DNA from: Gammaproteobacteria bacterium
Lineage (GTDB): Bacteria > Pseudomonadota > Gammaproteobacteria > Acidiferrobacterales > Sulfurifustaceae
DNA length: 60,102 bases
Reading direction: 5' to 3'
NCBI GenBank assembly: GCA_029863005.1
Contig: JAOTWF010000009.1
Span: 1 to 60,102, forward strand
Made by a program: the position numbers and the translations under genes. The notes beneath the pieces are model-generated. The model saw only the letters and a program-made list of their open reading frames with translations, was not told the DNA's origin and ran no database searches. Below, one piece after another: positions 26,647-37,353 of the stretch. Each line of letters starts with the position of its first letter. The stretch's first letter is position 1.

Positions 26647-28596
26647 ATGGCAAAAATTATCGGTATTGACCTGGGCACGACCAACTCCTGCGTGGCCATC
26701 ATGGAGGGAGACAAGGTCCGTGTGATCGAAAACAGCGAAGGCGATCGCACGACACCCTCGGTCGTGGCCTACACGGAGGATAACGAAGTCCTCGTGGGGC
26801 AAGTTGCCAAGCGCCAGGCCATCACCAATCCCGCGAATACCCTCTACGCTGTCAAGCGACTGATTGGGCGCAAGTACGAAGACGAAGTGGTGCAGCGCGA
26901 CGTCAAGATGGTCCCCTACAAGATCGTGAAGGCCAAGAACGGTGACGCCTGGGTGGAAGCTAAGGGCAAGTCCATGGCCCCGCCGGAAATTTCCGCACGC
27001 GTGTTGCAGAAAATGAAAAAGACCGCCGAGGATTATCTCGGTGAGGAAGTGAAAGAGGCGGTCATCACCGTTCCGGCCTATTTCAACGATTCCCAGCGTC
27101 AGGCCACCAAGGATGCCGGAAAGATCGCCGGCCTGGAGGTCAAGCGCATCATCAACGAACCGACTGCCGCCGCCCTCGCTTTCGGCATGGACAAAAAGCC
27201 GGGCGATTCCAAGATTGCGGTCTACGACTTGGGTGGCGGGACTTTCGACATCTCCATCATTGAAATCGCCGAAGTTGACAAGGAACATCAATTCGAAGTG
27301 CTGTCCACCAACGGTGATACCTTCCTCGGGGGCGAGGACTTCGACAAGCGCATCATCGACTACCTGGCCGATGAATTCAAAAAGGACAATGGCGTTGACC
27401 TGCACAAAGACGCGCTCGCGCTGCAGCGCCTGAAAGATGCGGCCGAGAAGGCCAAAATCGAGCTGTCTTCGAGCCAGCAGACCGAGGTGAACCTGCCGTA
27501 CATTACCGCGGATGCTTCGGGACCGAAGCATCTCAACATCAAGATCACGCGCGCCAAACTCGAATCGCTGGTCGAAGACTTGATTCAAAAAACCATGGAG
27601 CCGTGCAAGACCGCGCTCAAGGACGCCGGACTCAAGGCGGCCGACATCAACGATGTCATCCTCGTCGGCGGCCAGACACGCATGCCCAAGGTGCAGCAGG
27701 TGGTGAAGGATTTCTTCGGCAAGGAACCGCGCAAGGACGTCAATCCGGATGAGGCGGTTGCCGTCGGGGCGGCCATCCAGGGCGGTGTGTTGGGCGGCCA
27801 AGTGAAGGACGTGCTCCTCCTCGACGTGACCCCGCTGTCACTGGGAATCGAGACGCTGGGCGGCGTAATGACCAAGTTAATCCAGAAAAACACGACAATT
27901 CCGACCAAGGCCTCGCAGGTATTCTCCACGGCGGATGACAACCAGACGGCGGTCACCGTGCATGTCCTGCAGGGTGAGCGCGAAATGGCGGCGGGCAACA
28001 AGTCGCTCGGCCGGTTTGACCTAGCTGACATTCCAACGGCGCCGCGCGGCGTGCCACAGATCGAAGTAGCGTTCGACATTGACGCCAATGGCATCCTCCA
28101 TGTATCGGCGAAAGACAAGGCCACGAACAAGGAAAACAAGATTGTTATCAAAGCCGGTTCGGGCCTGACCGAGGAGGAGATCCAGAAAATGGTCAAGGAT
28201 GCCGAGGCGCATGCCGAGGAAGACCATAAGGCGCGCGAACTGGCCGAGGCGCGCAACCATGCCGACAGCCTGAGCCACAGCGTGCGCAAGTCCATGAAGG
28301 AAATGGGCGACAAGCTGGCTCCCGAGGAAAAAGACAAGATCGAGTCGGCCATCAAGAATCTGGAAGAGGCCGCGCGCACCGACGACAAGGACGACATCAA
28401 GAGCAAGACCGACGCCCTGACGGAGGCCTCGCACAAGCTGGCGGAACAGATGTACGCCAAAGCTAACGCCGAAGCGGGTGCCGCCACGGCGGGTGCCGCG
28501 GATAATGCCACCAAGAAGGAAGACGAAGACCATGCAAAGGAAAACGTGGTCGATGCCGAATTCGAGGAAGTGAAAGATAATAAGGACAAGAAGTAA
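26647..28596 (+). CDS. dnaK: chaperone protein DnaK (Hsp70)
   Basis: The 649-residue protein begins with [18 protein letters not shown] and has the phosphate loops ([15 protein letters not shown]), the interdomain linker [15 protein letters not shown], the substrate domain and a lid ending [10 protein letters not shown] in the family style, a form of the EEVD end. It binds and refolds proteins with DnaJ and GrpE, encoded on either side. A sigma32-like promoter precedes it and a terminator-like hairpin follows. Confidence 0.99.
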   Translation: MAKIIGIDLGTTNSCVAIMEGDKVRVIENSEGDRTTPSVVAYTEDNEVLVGQVAKRQAITNPANTLYAVKRLIGRKYEDEVVQRDVKMVPYKIVKAKNGDAWVEAKGKSMAPPEISARVLQKMKKTAEDYLGEEVKEAVITVPAYFNDSQRQATKDAGKIAGLEVKRIINEPTAAALAFGMDKKPGDSKIAVYDLGGGTFDISIIEIAEVDKEHQFEVLSTNGDTFLGGEDFDKRIIDYLADEFKKDNGVDLHKDALALQRLKDAAEKAKIELSSSQQTEVNLPYITADASGPKHLNIKITRAKLESLVEDLIQKTMEPCKTALKDAGLKAADINDVILVGGQTRMPKVQQVVKDFFGKEPRKDVNPDEAVAVGAAIQGGVLGGQVKDVLLLDVTPLSLGIETLGGVMTKLIQKNTTIPTKASQVFSTADDNQTAVTVHVLQGEREMAAGNKSLGRFDLADIPTAPRGVPQIEVAFDIDANGILHVSAKDKATNKENKIVIKAGSGLTEEEIQKMVKDAEAHAEEDHKARELAEARNHADSLSHSVRKSMKEMGDKLAPEEKDKIESAIKNLEEAARTDDKDDIKSKTDALTEASHKLAEQMYAKANAEAGAATAGAADNATKKEDEDHAKENVVDAEFEEVKDNKDKK

Positions 28597-28620
28597 CTAT
28601 CTCTTGTCCCGGCGCACAAG

Positions 28621-28668
28621 GGCACGGTGGGCGGTCTGCAGAGATTGACCACGGTGCCTTTATTGTTT
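28621..28668 (+). terminator. terminator-like hairpin between dnaK and dnaJ
   Basis: GGCACGGTGG (28621-28630) can pair with CCACGGTGCC (28649-28658) with one mismatch, and TTTATTGTTT follows. It would end part of the dnaK transcripts and let only some continue into dnaJ, giving less DnaJ than DnaK. Confidence 0.5.
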
Positions 28669-28702
28669 GAAGTCCGTACAGACAGACAGGACAGGTAGCG
28701 GC

Positions 28703-29833
28703 ATGACGAAACGGGATTACTACGAGGTACTCGGCGTCGCGCGCAACGCCTCGGAAGCGGATATCAAAAAGGCCTACCGGCGTCTGGCCATGAAGCATCA
28801 CCCGGACCGCAATCCGGATGACAAGACCACGGAAGCCAAGTTCAAGGACGCGAAAGAGGCCTACGAGGTTCTCTCTGATGCCCAAAAGCGCGCAGCCTAC
28901 GATCAGTTCGGACACGCCGGCGTCGATCCCGCGTCTGCCGCGGGCGCCGCCGGCGGTTTCTATTCCGCGGGTGGTGCGAATTTCGCGGACATTTTCGGTG
29001 ACGTGTTTGGTGACATTTTCGGGGGTGGGCGTGCGCGCGGTGCGCAGGTTTTCCGTGGCGCCAATCTCCGATATAGCCTCGAACTTTCGCTGGAAGACGC
29101 TGTGCGTGGCGCCGAGGTGCGCATCCGTGTTCCGGCCATGGAGAAATGCGATGCCTGCCAAGGCAGTGGTGCCAAAGCCGGAACCTCCTCCACCGTCTGC
29201 CGCACCTGTGGCGGCCACGGCCAGGTCCGTATGCAGCAAGGATTCTTTTCGATCCAGCAGACCTGTCCGAAATGCCATGGCGCCGGCAAAGTCATCACCG
29301 ATCCCTGCCCGACCTGTAACGGCGCTGGCCGGGTGCAACACACCAAGACGCTGTCGGTGAAGGTTCCCGCCGGCGTGGACGAGGGTGACCAGATCCGACT
29401 CGCGGGCGAAGGCGAGGCCGGCGAGAATGGTGGACCGCCAGGCGATCTTTTCGTGCAGATCCGACTCAAGCCCCATCCTCTGTTCAAGCGTGAACAGGAC
29501 GATCTCTATTGCGAGATGCCCGTGAGTTTTGTCACCGCCGTGATGGGCGGCGAACTTGAAGTGCCGACGCTGGACGGACGCGCTTCCATCAAGATTCCCG
29601 CCGGTACGCAAAGTGAAAAACTGTTTCGCCTTCGGGGCAAGGGCGTGCGCAACGTCCGTAGCGGCCACACCGGCGATCTTTATTGTCGCATCGGTGTGGA
29701 AACGCCTGTGAACCTGACGGCCAAACAAAAAGAATTGCTGCAGGAATTTGACCGGATGATGAAGGAGGGGGGGACCCGCCATCATCCCCGCGAAGCCTCC
29801 TGGATCGACAAACTGAAGGGCCTGTTTGATTGA
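28703..29833 (+). CDS. dnaJ: chaperone protein DnaJ (Hsp40)
   Basis: The 376-residue protein has a J domain with HPD ([10 protein letters not shown] near residue 35), a Gly/Phe-rich linker, and four zinc motifs: [24 protein letters not shown] and CPTCNGAG, then the C-terminal substrate domain ending [10 protein letters not shown]. It delivers unfolded proteins to DnaK and stimulates its ATPase. The ATG at 28703 begins [10 protein letters not shown]; an upstream in-frame start would add 12 unsupported residues. The last 63 bases are duplicated downstream. Confidence 0.98.
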   Translation: MTKRDYYEVLGVARNASEADIKKAYRRLAMKHHPDRNPDDKTTEAKFKDAKEAYEVLSDAQKRAAYDQFGHAGVDPASAAGAAGGFYSAGGANFADIFGDVFGDIFGGGRARGAQVFRGANLRYSLELSLEDAVRGAEVRIRVPAMEKCDACQGSGAKAGTSSTVCRTCGGHGQVRMQQGFFSIQQTCPKCHGAGKVITDPCPTCNGAGRVQHTKTLSVKVPAGVDEGDQIRLAGEGEAGENGGPPGDLFVQIRLKPHPLFKREQDDLYCEMPVSFVTAVMGGELEVPTLDGRASIKIPAGTQSEKLFRLRGKGVRNVRSGHTGDLYCRIGVETPVNLTAKQKELLQEFDRMMKEGGTRHHPREASWIDKLKGLFD

Positions 29834-29836
29834 TTC
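29774..29836 (+). repeat. dnaJ 3' end, first copy of a direct duplication
   Basis: This segment holds the last 19 codons of dnaJ, its stop, and 6 more bases. It is 63 bases long and matches 29920-29982 at the same spacing with scattered differences. Its protein ending is [10 protein letters not shown]. Confidence 0.85.
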
Positions 29837-29855
29837 CACCGGCGGGTCCGCGGGT

Positions 29856-29914
29856 GACTCGCGACGGTCGCATCCCCATCGCTGCCGCGATGGGGCCCCT
29901 GCTTCCTGCTCGCG
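29856..29914. repeat. dispersed repeat, copy B
   Basis: This copy has the arms of the copy at 21955-22012 around a perfect hairpin CCCCATCGC-TGCC-GCGATGGGG. It sits between the two copies of the dnaJ 3' end. Confidence 0.7.
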
Positions 29915-29919
29915 CCCGC

Positions 29920-29982
29920 ACCCGCCACAGTCCGCGCGAAGCTTCCTGGATCGATATACTGAAGGGCCTGTTCGGCTGAATC
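29920..29982 (+). pseudogene. duplicated 3' end of dnaJ (second copy)
   Basis: Read in frame it gives [15 protein letters not shown] and a TGA, mirroring the end of dnaJ ([15 protein letters not shown]) with synonymous and nonsynonymous changes. It has no start codon and is not expected to be translated. It is 146 bases downstream of the first copy, with repeat copy B between them. A duplication, or repair after insertion of the repeat, would explain it. Confidence 0.8.
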
Positions 29983-30099
29983 AGGCTTCCAGAATTTACT
30001 GCACCGCTGTCTTAACCTGCATGGGTTTTTTACCATCCGGTTTATCGAATGGCATCCCCCGGTGAAATCATCTATTCTCTTCGGCAATCAAATTCCTGA

Positions 30100-30909
<810 letters not shown>

Positions 30910-30924
30910 GCCTTGGTGACGCAG

Positions 30925-31101
30925 ATGCAAAAAACTTTTCTGTATATAAGCTGCGCCATCCTGATGGCCGGCTGCGCGTCATCCGGCAGAAAAGCCCCTA
31001 CGCTCAATCATAAGTCAGGCACGAATCAATCGCTGGTCGGGTGGATGCGGAATTCAAGAACATGCTCTTTCGCGGTGAGCGTTTCGGCCAGCCGCCGATA
31101 G
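30925..31101 (+). pseudogene. stub of a small lipoprotein gene
   Basis: The frame of 58 codons begins with a typical lipoprotein signal peptide ending LMAGC (lipid cysteine C17) followed by ASSGRKAP. The last 25 codons overlap the 3' end of the opposed mgtC-like gene antisense and do not look like a natural continuation. It may be a lipoprotein gene truncated by the rearrangement that brought in mgtC, or a real very short lipoprotein. Confidence 0.35.
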
Positions 31102-31718
31102 TGGTCTCTTTCGTTTGACCGTATTGTCATCTGATATTCAAAAACCTTTCCTTCATCTGACTTTTGATAGCTCAGATTGGCCACTGAGAATCCGTGCCCG
31201 GTTATCAAGGCGCGCAGATCGGGCTCGGGCAGCAGGTCCTGGCTTTTGAAGCGGATATTGAGGCGTGCATAATACTGCGAAGGGATAATGGCCTCGATCC
31301 AGCGGAACAGCGATAGGGTGCCGAGCGTGAGCAGGGTCGCCACGATCGCGGGAAAATAAAAGCCAATGCCAAGCAGGATGCCGATCGAGGCAGTCATCCA
31401 GATAGAAGCCGCCGTCGTCAGGCCGCGCACCGTCAGCCCTTCCTTCATGATCACGCCGGCGCCAAGGAAACCGATGCCGGTCATGATGCCCTGCGCCATG
31501 CGCGTGGGGTCGACGCGTACCGTTTCCAGCGGAGCATTCGCCAGCAATTGCCACTGGTATACCGTGAGCAGCATCAACAGGCTGGAGGCGGTGCAGACAA
31601 GCGTGTGGGTGCGGAAACCGGCGGGACGCCCGTGGTAGGCGCGCTCCAAGCCGATCAGGCCGCCGGCCAGCACCGCCGCCCCCAGATGTATCAGAATGGT
31701 GAGGTATTCACTTTCCAC
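31026..31718 (-). CDS. MgtC/SapB family membrane protein
   Basis: The 230-residue protein has four to five N-terminal membrane segments with the MgtC signature LAGGLIGLERAYHGRPAG and FRTHTLVCTASSLLMLL, GIMTGIGFLGAGVI and the GLTTAASIWMTASIGILLG segment, then a soluble C-terminal ACT-like part (about 150-230). MgtC homologues inhibit F-type ATP synthase or affect magnesium and phosphate homeostasis in pathogens; the role in free-living bacteria is uncertain. The start is a GTG at 31718. Its orientation and position disrupt the usual dapB-carA order. Confidence 0.9.
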   Translation of the reverse strand: MESEYLTILIHLGAAVLAGGLIGLERAYHGRPAGFRTHTLVCTASSLLMLLTVYQWQLLANAPLETVRVDPTRMAQGIMTGIGFLGAGVIMKEGLTVRGLTTAASIWMTASIGILLGIGFYFPAIVATLLTLGTLSLFRWIEAIIPSQYYARLNIRFKSQDLLPEPDLRALITGHGFSVANLSYQKSDEGKVFEYQMTIRSNERDHYRRLAETLTAKEHVLEFRIHPTSD

Positions 31719-31743
31719 GAGCGCAGTTTAGCCTTATTCCTAA

Positions 31744-31956
31744 TTGCTGCCACCGGAGCGCCAACAGGTGTTCCACGATGGCAATCCCCTGTCGACCAAC
31801 GTGCAGGGTTGCCTTTTCAGCCGCCCCGTCTCCACCGAAGACATCAGGCATCACTTGAATGCGATGGGAAGGCAAACGTCTCATATAAACATGGCGCCAA
31901 CCTGGGAGTCGTGTCTCCCAGGCGGTATCGTTGATTCCACGCGAGCGGTCACGTAA
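31744..31956 (+). pseudogene. remnant of an EAL-domain (cyclic-di-GMP phosphodiesterase) gene
   Basis: In this frame codons 20-37 read NVQGCLFSRPVSTEDIRHHL (31801-31860), which matches the C-terminal signature of EAL domains (usually VQGYLFSRPL.. with Asp/Glu-rich helix). The upstream part is degraded, stops follow directly before 31744, and no complete domain is present. The 354-base interval 31719-32072 therefore holds a gene fossil, a hairpin and a terminator but no complete gene. Unrelated coincidence is possible given the short match. Confidence 0.55.
31901..31922 (+). other. perfect hairpin upstream of carA
   Basis: CCTGGGAG (31901-31908) pairs exactly with CTCCCAGG (31915-31922) around a 6-base loop. 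No T-run follows. It could belong to the vanished EAL gene or to the carA leader RNA. Confidence 0.4.
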
Positions 31957-31999
31957 AATTCCGTTTCAGCCGGAAACACCCTTATTCAGGCATTCAGGG

Positions 32000-32041
32000 C
32001 GGGAGAGAAGCACCAGCGAAATGGGCGCCTCTCCCGTTTTT
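32000..32041 (+). terminator. rho-independent terminator upstream of carA
   Basis: CGGGAGAG (32000-32007) pairs with CTCTCCCG (32029-32036), followed by TTTTT. It lies 31 bases before carA on the same strand. No intact plus-strand gene precedes it, so it is either the terminator of the lost EAL gene or an attenuator of carAB. Confidence 0.65.
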
Positions 32042-32072
32042 GTGCGCCTGTGCGTCGTGAGGTTACTGGATT

Positions 32073-33242
32073 ATGCCGTCTGCACTGCTTGCGCTGGAAG
32101 ATGGCTCTCTGTTTTACGGGGAGTCCATCGGCGTTCCGGGGCAGGCCGTGGGTGAGGTGGTGTTCAACACCGCCATGACCGGTTACCAGGAAATCCTCAC
32201 CGACCCTTCGTACGCGCGCCAGATCGTCACGCTCACGTATCCCCACATTGGCAACACCGGCGCCAATCCCGAAGACATGGAGTCAGGAAACGTGTACACC
32301 GCCGGTTTGGTGGTCCGTGATCTTCCGCCAATGCACAGCAACTTCCGAGCGGCCGAATCGCTTCCGGAGTTCATGCGTCGTTACAAACTGATCGGCATTG
32401 CCGGCATCGACACTCGACGTCTTACGCGCTTGTTGCGCGAGAAAGGCGCGCAGAATGGATGCATTCTTGCTATCGAAAAGGGTGGAAAAATTAACAAGAA
32501 AGAGGCGCTGAAGGCCGCGCGCGTCTTCCCGGGCCTTAAGGGGATGGATCTCGCCAAGGTGGTATCGACCCGCAAACCCTATTCCTGGGACGAGGGCCCG
32601 TGGCAACTGGGCAAGGGCCATGCGAAGCAGGTGAATACGCGGTTTCATGTCGTCGCCTATGACTACGGCATCAAGCGCAATATTCTGCGCATGCTCGCGG
32701 CGCGCGGGTGCCGTCTCTCGGTGGTACCGGCACAACTGTCTGCCGATGAAGTCTTGAAAATGAAACCGGACGGCGTGTTTCTCTCGAACGGTCCCGGTGA
32801 TCCGGAACCCTGTGGATACGCCATCGAGGCGATCCAAAAAATTGTGGAAGCTGGTCTTCCGGTCTTCGGCATCTGCTTGGGTCACCAGCTTCTGGGGCTG
32901 GCCTCTGGAGCACGAACCGTCAAGATGAAATTCGGCCATCACGGGGCCAATCATCCGGTCATTGAGCTCGAAACCGGTCGTGTCATGATCACCAGCCAAA
33001 ACCATGGATTTGCCGTGGACGAAGCCAAGCTGCCTGCCCATCTGCAGGTGACACATCGTTCGTTGTTCGACGGCACAGTGCAAGGGCTGAAACGTACCGA
33101 CAAATCGGCCTTCTGTTTTCAAGGTCATCCCGAGGCCAGTCCCGGTCCCCATGATGTTTCACCGCTGTTCGACCGGTTTATCCAGATGATGGAAACGAAT
33201 TCGTCACAAGATATGAAGAGCGAGAAAAAGAAAAATTCTTAA
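32073..33242 (+). CDS. carA: carbamoyl phosphate synthase small subunit
   Basis: The 389-residue protein starts with the CarA domain ([18 protein letters not shown]) and ends with a class I glutamine amidotransferase domain with the nucleophile cysteine in [13 protein letters not shown] and the later His/Glu pair in [11 protein letters not shown]. It hydrolyses glutamine and passes ammonia to CarB, for arginine and pyrimidine synthesis. It is 29 bases before carB. Confidence 0.98.
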   Translation: MPSALLALEDGSLFYGESIGVPGQAVGEVVFNTAMTGYQEILTDPSYARQIVTLTYPHIGNTGANPEDMESGNVYTAGLVVRDLPPMHSNFRAAESLPEFMRRYKLIGIAGIDTRRLTRLLREKGAQNGCILAIEKGGKINKKEALKAARVFPGLKGMDLAKVVSTRKPYSWDEGPWQLGKGHAKQVNTRFHVVAYDYGIKRNILRMLAARGCRLSVVPAQLSADEVLKMKPDGVFLSNGPGDPEPCGYAIEAIQKIVEAGLPVFGICLGHQLLGLASGARTVKMKFGHHGANHPVIELETGRVMITSQNHGFAVDEAKLPAHLQVTHRSLFDGTVQGLKRTDKSAFCFQGHPEASPGPHDVSPLFDRFIQMMETNSSQDMKSEKKKNS

Positions 33243-33271
33243 ACACATTATGAAACGAATTAAAATAACAA

Positions 33272-36200
33272 ATGCCAAAACGTGCTGACATAAAAAGTGT
33301 CCTCATTATCGGCGCGGGGCCGATCATCATCGGCCAGGGCTGTGAATTTGACTATTCCGGGGCGCAGGCCTGCAAGGCGCTGAAGGAAGAGGGGTATCGC
33401 GTCATCCTGGTCAATTCCAACCCGGCCACGATCATGACCGATCCGGAGATGGCCGATGCCACCTACATCGAACCCATCACCTGGCCGACGATTTCCAGGA
33501 TCATCGAAAAAGAACGCCCGAGCGCGCTCCTGCCCACCATGGGTGGTCAGACGGCGCTCAATACGGCACTCGATCTCGCTCGCGAAGGCGTGCTGGAAAA
33601 ATACGGCGTCGAGATGATTGGCGCCACGCGTGCCGCCATCGACAAGGCCGAGGACCGCGAGCTGTTCAAGAAAACAATGGAAGCCATCGGCCTGCAATGC
33701 GCGCGCGGCGCCATCGCCCACAGCATGGAAGAAGCGATGCAGGTTCAGGCCGCCATTGGCTTCCCGGTCATTATCCGCCCGTCCTTCACGCTGGGCGGGA
33801 CGGGTGGCGGGATTGCTTACAACAAGGACGAATTCACGGCCATCTGCGAACGCGGACTAGACGCCTCGCCCACGCGCGAATTACTCATCGAGGAATCCAT
33901 TATCGGTTGGAAAGAATTCGAGATGGAAGTGGTGCGCGACCGCAAGGACAACTGCATCATTATTTGTTCGATCGAGAATTTTGATCCCATGGGGGTGCAC
34001 ACCGGCGATTCCATCACGGTGGCGCCGGCGCAGACGCTCACTGACAAGGAATACCAGATCATGCGTGATGCCTCGATCGCCTGCCTGCGCGAAATCGGCG
34101 TGGACACAGGTGGGTCGAACGTGCAGTTCGCCATCAATCCCAAAGACGGACGCATGATCATCGTTGAAATGAATCCGCGCGTGTCGCGCTCCTCGGCGTT
34201 GGCCTCCAAGGCTACCGGTTTTCCAATCGCCAAGGTCGCCGCCAAGCTGGCGGTTGGCTATACGCTGGATGAACTGAAGAATGACATCACTGGCGGGAAA
34301 ACTCCGGCCTCCTTCGAGCCCACGATTGATTACGTGGTGACGAAAATACCACGCTTCACCTTCGAGAAGTTTCCCAAGGCCGATCCCACGCTCACCACCC
34401 AAATGAAATCGGTGGGAGAGGCCATGGCCATCGGACGCACTTTCCAGGAGTCATTTCAGAAGGCACTGCGTTCTCTCGAAACCGGAAGCTACGGCCTCGA
34501 ATCGCGACTTGATGTCACCGCGGACAAGGACGAGACGCGCAAACGCCTGTTGCTCGCGTTACGGGTGCCCGGATCGGAACGCGTTTGGCATCTTGCCGAT
34601 GCCATGCGTTTTGGCATGACTCAGGAAGAAATATTCGATTTATGCCACATCGATCCCTGGTTCCTGGCGCAAATTGCCGACCTGGTTGAAACAGAGAAGA
34701 CCATTGCAAAGTATGGCAGGAAGAAACCATCCGTCGATCTGCTGCGCGCCTGGAAGCGCAAGGGTTTTTCTGATCGTCGTCTGGCTCAATTGATGGGCGT
34801 GACGGAGAAAAAGGCACGTCAATGGCGCCATTCGGCCAAGGTAAGGCCGGTATACAAGCGGGTCGATTCCTGCGCTGCCGAATTTGCTTCCGCCACAGCC
34901 TACATGTATTCCACTTATGAAGAGGAATGCGAGGCCGAGCCTGAGAAAAAGAAAAAGATCATCGTGCTGGGCGGCGGTCCGAACCGCATCGGCCAGGGCA
35001 TCGAGTTCGATTATTGCTGCGTACACGCCTCGTTCGCGCTGCGGGAGGACGGTTACCAGACCATCATGATCAATTGCAATCCGGAAACCGTGTCCACCGA
35101 CTACGACACTTCCGATCGCCTGTACTTTGAGCCGCTGACGCTGGAAGACGTGCTTGAAATCATTCATTTGGAGAAACCCGAGGGCGTCATCGTGCAGTTC
35201 GGCGGCCAGACGCCGTTGAAGCTCGCCCGCGGGTTGGAGGCGGCCGGGGCGCCGATTATTGGGACCTCGCCAGACTCCATCGACGTGGCCGAAGATCGTG
35301 AGCGATTCCAGAAACTGATCAGGAAACTGAAGTTGTTGCAGCCGCCAAATGCCACCGCACGCACAGCACCCGAGGCGGTAAAGTTGGCCGACAAGATCGG
35401 CTACCCACTGGTGGTGCGCCCATCCTATGTTCTCGGCGGTCGCGCCATGGAAATCGTGCACGCGCGTGAGGATTTGGAGACCTACATGCGTCTCGCGGTT
35501 CGCGTTTCCGGGGATTCTCCGGTGCTGCTGGATCACTTTCTCAATGAAGCGACGGAAGTGGACGTCGATGCTGTATCCGACGGTAAGCAGGTCATCATCG
35601 GTGGCATCATGGAGCACATCGAGGAGGCCGGCGTGCATTCCGGCGATTCCGCCTGCTCGTTGCCGCCGTTTTCTCTGTCGAAAAAAATCCAGGATGAACT
35701 CCGTGGCCAGACAGAAAAAATGGCCAAGGCATTGAAGGTGGTCGGGCTCATGAACGTGCAATACGCCATCCAAAATGGCAAGATTTACGTGCTGGAAGTC
35801 AATCCACGTGCTTCGCGCACGGTGCCCTATGTCTCCAAGGCAACCGGTCGGCCGCTGGCCAAAATCGCGGCGCGTTGCATGGCGGGACAATCTTTGAAAA
35901 AACAGGGCGTGACGGGAGAGATCGTGCCCTCGTATTATTCTGTGAAAGAAGCGGTGTTTCCCTTTATTAAGTTCCCGGGCGTGGATACGATCCTCGGACC
36001 CGAGATGAAATCCACCGGCGAGGTCATGGGCGTCGGCCGCAGTTTCGGCGAGGCCTTCACCAAGTCCCAGATCGCGGCAGGTAGCCCGATTCCCAACAGT
36101 GGCCGCGTGTTCGTCAGCGTGCGTGATGCGGACCAGAAAGGAATTGTCGAAGTCGCGCGTTATTTCAGCGAACAGGGTTTCGAGATTATTGCCACTCGCG

Positions 36201-36496
36201 GAACGGCGGCGGTACTGGAAGCCGGCGGTGTAACGGCGCGGGGAGTAAGTAAATTGTCCGAGGGGCGTCCGAACATCATCGACATGATCATGAATGACGA
36301 GATTGATATAATCATCAACACGGTCTCAGACAAGCAGAGTCTCGCCGATTCCTATGCCATCCGGCGCGAGGCCTTGCAACACAAGGTAACCAATTACACC
36401 ACGCTGGCCGCGGCCAGGGCGGCTTGCGAAGCGCACCGCGCTGCCGATCACATGCGCGTCAGCCGGTTGCAGGACCTGCACAAGGAGTTGGCATGA
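33272..36496 (+). CDS. carB: carbamoyl phosphate synthase large subunit
   Basis: The 1074-residue protein contains two homologous ATP-grasp halves (starting with [20 protein letters not shown] and again [20 protein letters not shown] near residue 565), and a C-terminal MGS-like regulatory domain (about 935 onward). It makes carbamoyl phosphate from bicarbonate, ammonia and two ATP. The length is typical. Its stop overlaps the greA start (ATGA). Confidence 0.99.
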   Translation: MPKRADIKSVLIIGAGPIIIGQGCEFDYSGAQACKALKEEGYRVILVNSNPATIMTDPEMADATYIEPITWPTISRIIEKERPSALLPTMGGQTALNTALDLAREGVLEKYGVEMIGATRAAIDKAEDRELFKKTMEAIGLQCARGAIAHSMEEAMQVQAAIGFPVIIRPSFTLGGTGGGIAYNKDEFTAICERGLDASPTRELLIEESIIGWKEFEMEVVRDRKDNCIIICSIENFDPMGVHTGDSITVAPAQTLTDKEYQIMRDASIACLREIGVDTGGSNVQFAINPKDGRMIIVEMNPRVSRSSALASKATGFPIAKVAAKLAVGYTLDELKNDITGGKTPASFEPTIDYVVTKIPRFTFEKFPKADPTLTTQMKSVGEAMAIGRTFQESFQKALRSLETGSYGLESRLDVTADKDETRKRLLLALRVPGSERVWHLADAMRFGMTQEEIFDLCHIDPWFLAQIADLVETEKTIAKYGRKKPSVDLLRAWKRKGFSDRRLAQLMGVTEKKARQWRHSAKVRPVYKRVDSCAAEFASATAYMYSTYEEECEAEPEKKKKIIVLGGGPNRIGQGIEFDYCCVHASFALREDGYQTIMINCNPETVSTDYDTSDRLYFEPLTLEDVLEIIHLEKPEGVIVQFGGQTPLKLARGLEAAGAPIIGTSPDSIDVAEDRERFQKLIRKLKLLQPPNATARTAPEAVKLADKIGYPLVVRPSYVLGGRAMEIVHAREDLETYMRLAVRVSGDSPVLLDHFLNEATEVDVDAVSDGKQVIIGGIMEHIEEAGVHSGDSACSLPPFSLSKKIQDELRGQTEKMAKALKVVGLMNVQYAIQNGKIYVLEVNPRASRTVPYVSKATGRPLAKIAARCMAGQSLKKQGVTGEIVPSYYSVKEAVFPFIKFPGVDTILGPEMKSTGEVMGVGRSFGEAFTKSQIAAGSPIPNSGRVFVSVRDADQKGIVEVARYFSEQGFEIIATRGTAAVLEAGGVTARGVSKLSEGRPNIIDMIMNDEIDIIINTVSDKQSLADSYAIRREALQHKVTNYTTLAAARAACEAHRAADHMRVSRLQDLHKELA

Positions 36497-36969
36497 AAAA
36501 GACGCCCATGACCGTCGTGGGGGCGGAGAAGCTGAAGAACGAACTTCAACGTCTCAAGACCGTGGAACGACCACGCATCATCCAGGCGATTGCCGAAGCG
36601 CGTTCACACGGCGATCTTTCGGAAAATGCGGAATATCACGCCGCCAAGGAGCAGCAGGGATTCATGGAGGGCCGTATCGCCGAACTTGAACAGAAGCTGT
36701 CCACGGCGCAGATTATTGATCCCAAAACGGTCAATGCCAACGGTCGAGTGGTGTTCGGTGCCACGCTGAATCTCAAGGATGAGCAGGAGGGGCTCGAAGT
36801 CACATACCAGATCGTCGGTGATCACGAAGCCGATATTGCGCTGGGAATGATATCCATAAGTTCTCCCATCGCCCGTGCGCTGATCGGGAAGGAGTTGGGT
36901 GATGTCGTCGAAGTCCAAGTGCCCGGCGGTGTGCGCAGCTATGAAATCCTGGAAATCCGATATGTCTGA
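36493..36969 (+). CDS. greA: transcription elongation factor GreA
   Basis: The 158-residue protein begins [20 protein letters not shown] and has the N-terminal coiled-coil with [20 protein letters not shown] (the acidic tip pair D/E) and the C-terminal FKBP-like domain ending [16 protein letters not shown]. It restarts backtracked RNA polymerase by promoting transcript cleavage. The start overlaps the carB stop; an upstream in-frame ATG lies inside carB. The stop abuts the yhbY stop. Confidence 0.97.
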   Translation: MKKTPMTVVGAEKLKNELQRLKTVERPRIIQAIAEARSHGDLSENAEYHAAKEQQGFMEGRIAELEQKLSTAQIIDPKTVNANGRVVFGATLNLKDEQEGLEVTYQIVGDHEADIALGMISISSPIARALIGKELGDVVEVQVPGGVRSYEILEIRYV

Positions 36970-37281
36970 TCATTTATTCTTTTCTCCTTCGACAGGAAGC
37001 GCGATACGTGGCTTATCGGCGCGCCGGTAAACCACCGCGATTCGCCCGATTTCCTGGATCGCTTCCGCCCCGGTGGCGTCACAGATCTGTAACAGCCATT
37101 CGTGCCGCCGTCCGCGTTCCACGCCTGGAAGGCGGATCTTGATTAATTCGTGAAAATCGAGCGCCTGCGAGATCTCCCGTATCAACGCCGGAGTCAGGCC
37201 GGCATTCCCTAGCTGCACCACGGGTTGACGATGGTGTGCCAGCGCTTTTAGATGTTTCCTCTGTTTCGTGGTCAATGACAT
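36970..37281 (-). CDS. yhbY: YhbY-like CRM-domain RNA-binding protein
   Basis: The 103-residue protein is a single CRM domain: KQRKHLKALAHHRQPVVQLG, then a helix with IREISQALDFHELIKIRL and the GxxG-like motif region. E. coli YhbY associates with the pre-50S ribosomal subunit. It is divergent from rlmE, the conserved order in Gammaproteobacteria, and abuts greA. Confidence 0.94.
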   Translation of the reverse strand: MSLTTKQRKHLKALAHHRQPVVQLGNAGLTPALIREISQALDFHELIKIRLPGVERGRRHEWLLQICDATGAEAIQEIGRIAVVYRRADKPRIALPVEGEKNK

Positions 37282-37353
37282 ATATAATGGTGGTTACGCA
37301 CCGGTCCTCATGAATCGCCACATCTTACCGCCGCTCACCTCCCTCGTCGCCCC

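Noticed and set aside
26485-27801. 438-codon antisense open frame across dnaK
   Set aside because: It mirrors the codon pattern of dnaK; GC-rich genes often leave long open frames on the opposite strand. No start signal or protein-like pattern.
34640-35890. 416-codon antisense open frame across carB
   Set aside because: Shadow of carB on the other strand; composition is biased and no family pattern is visible.
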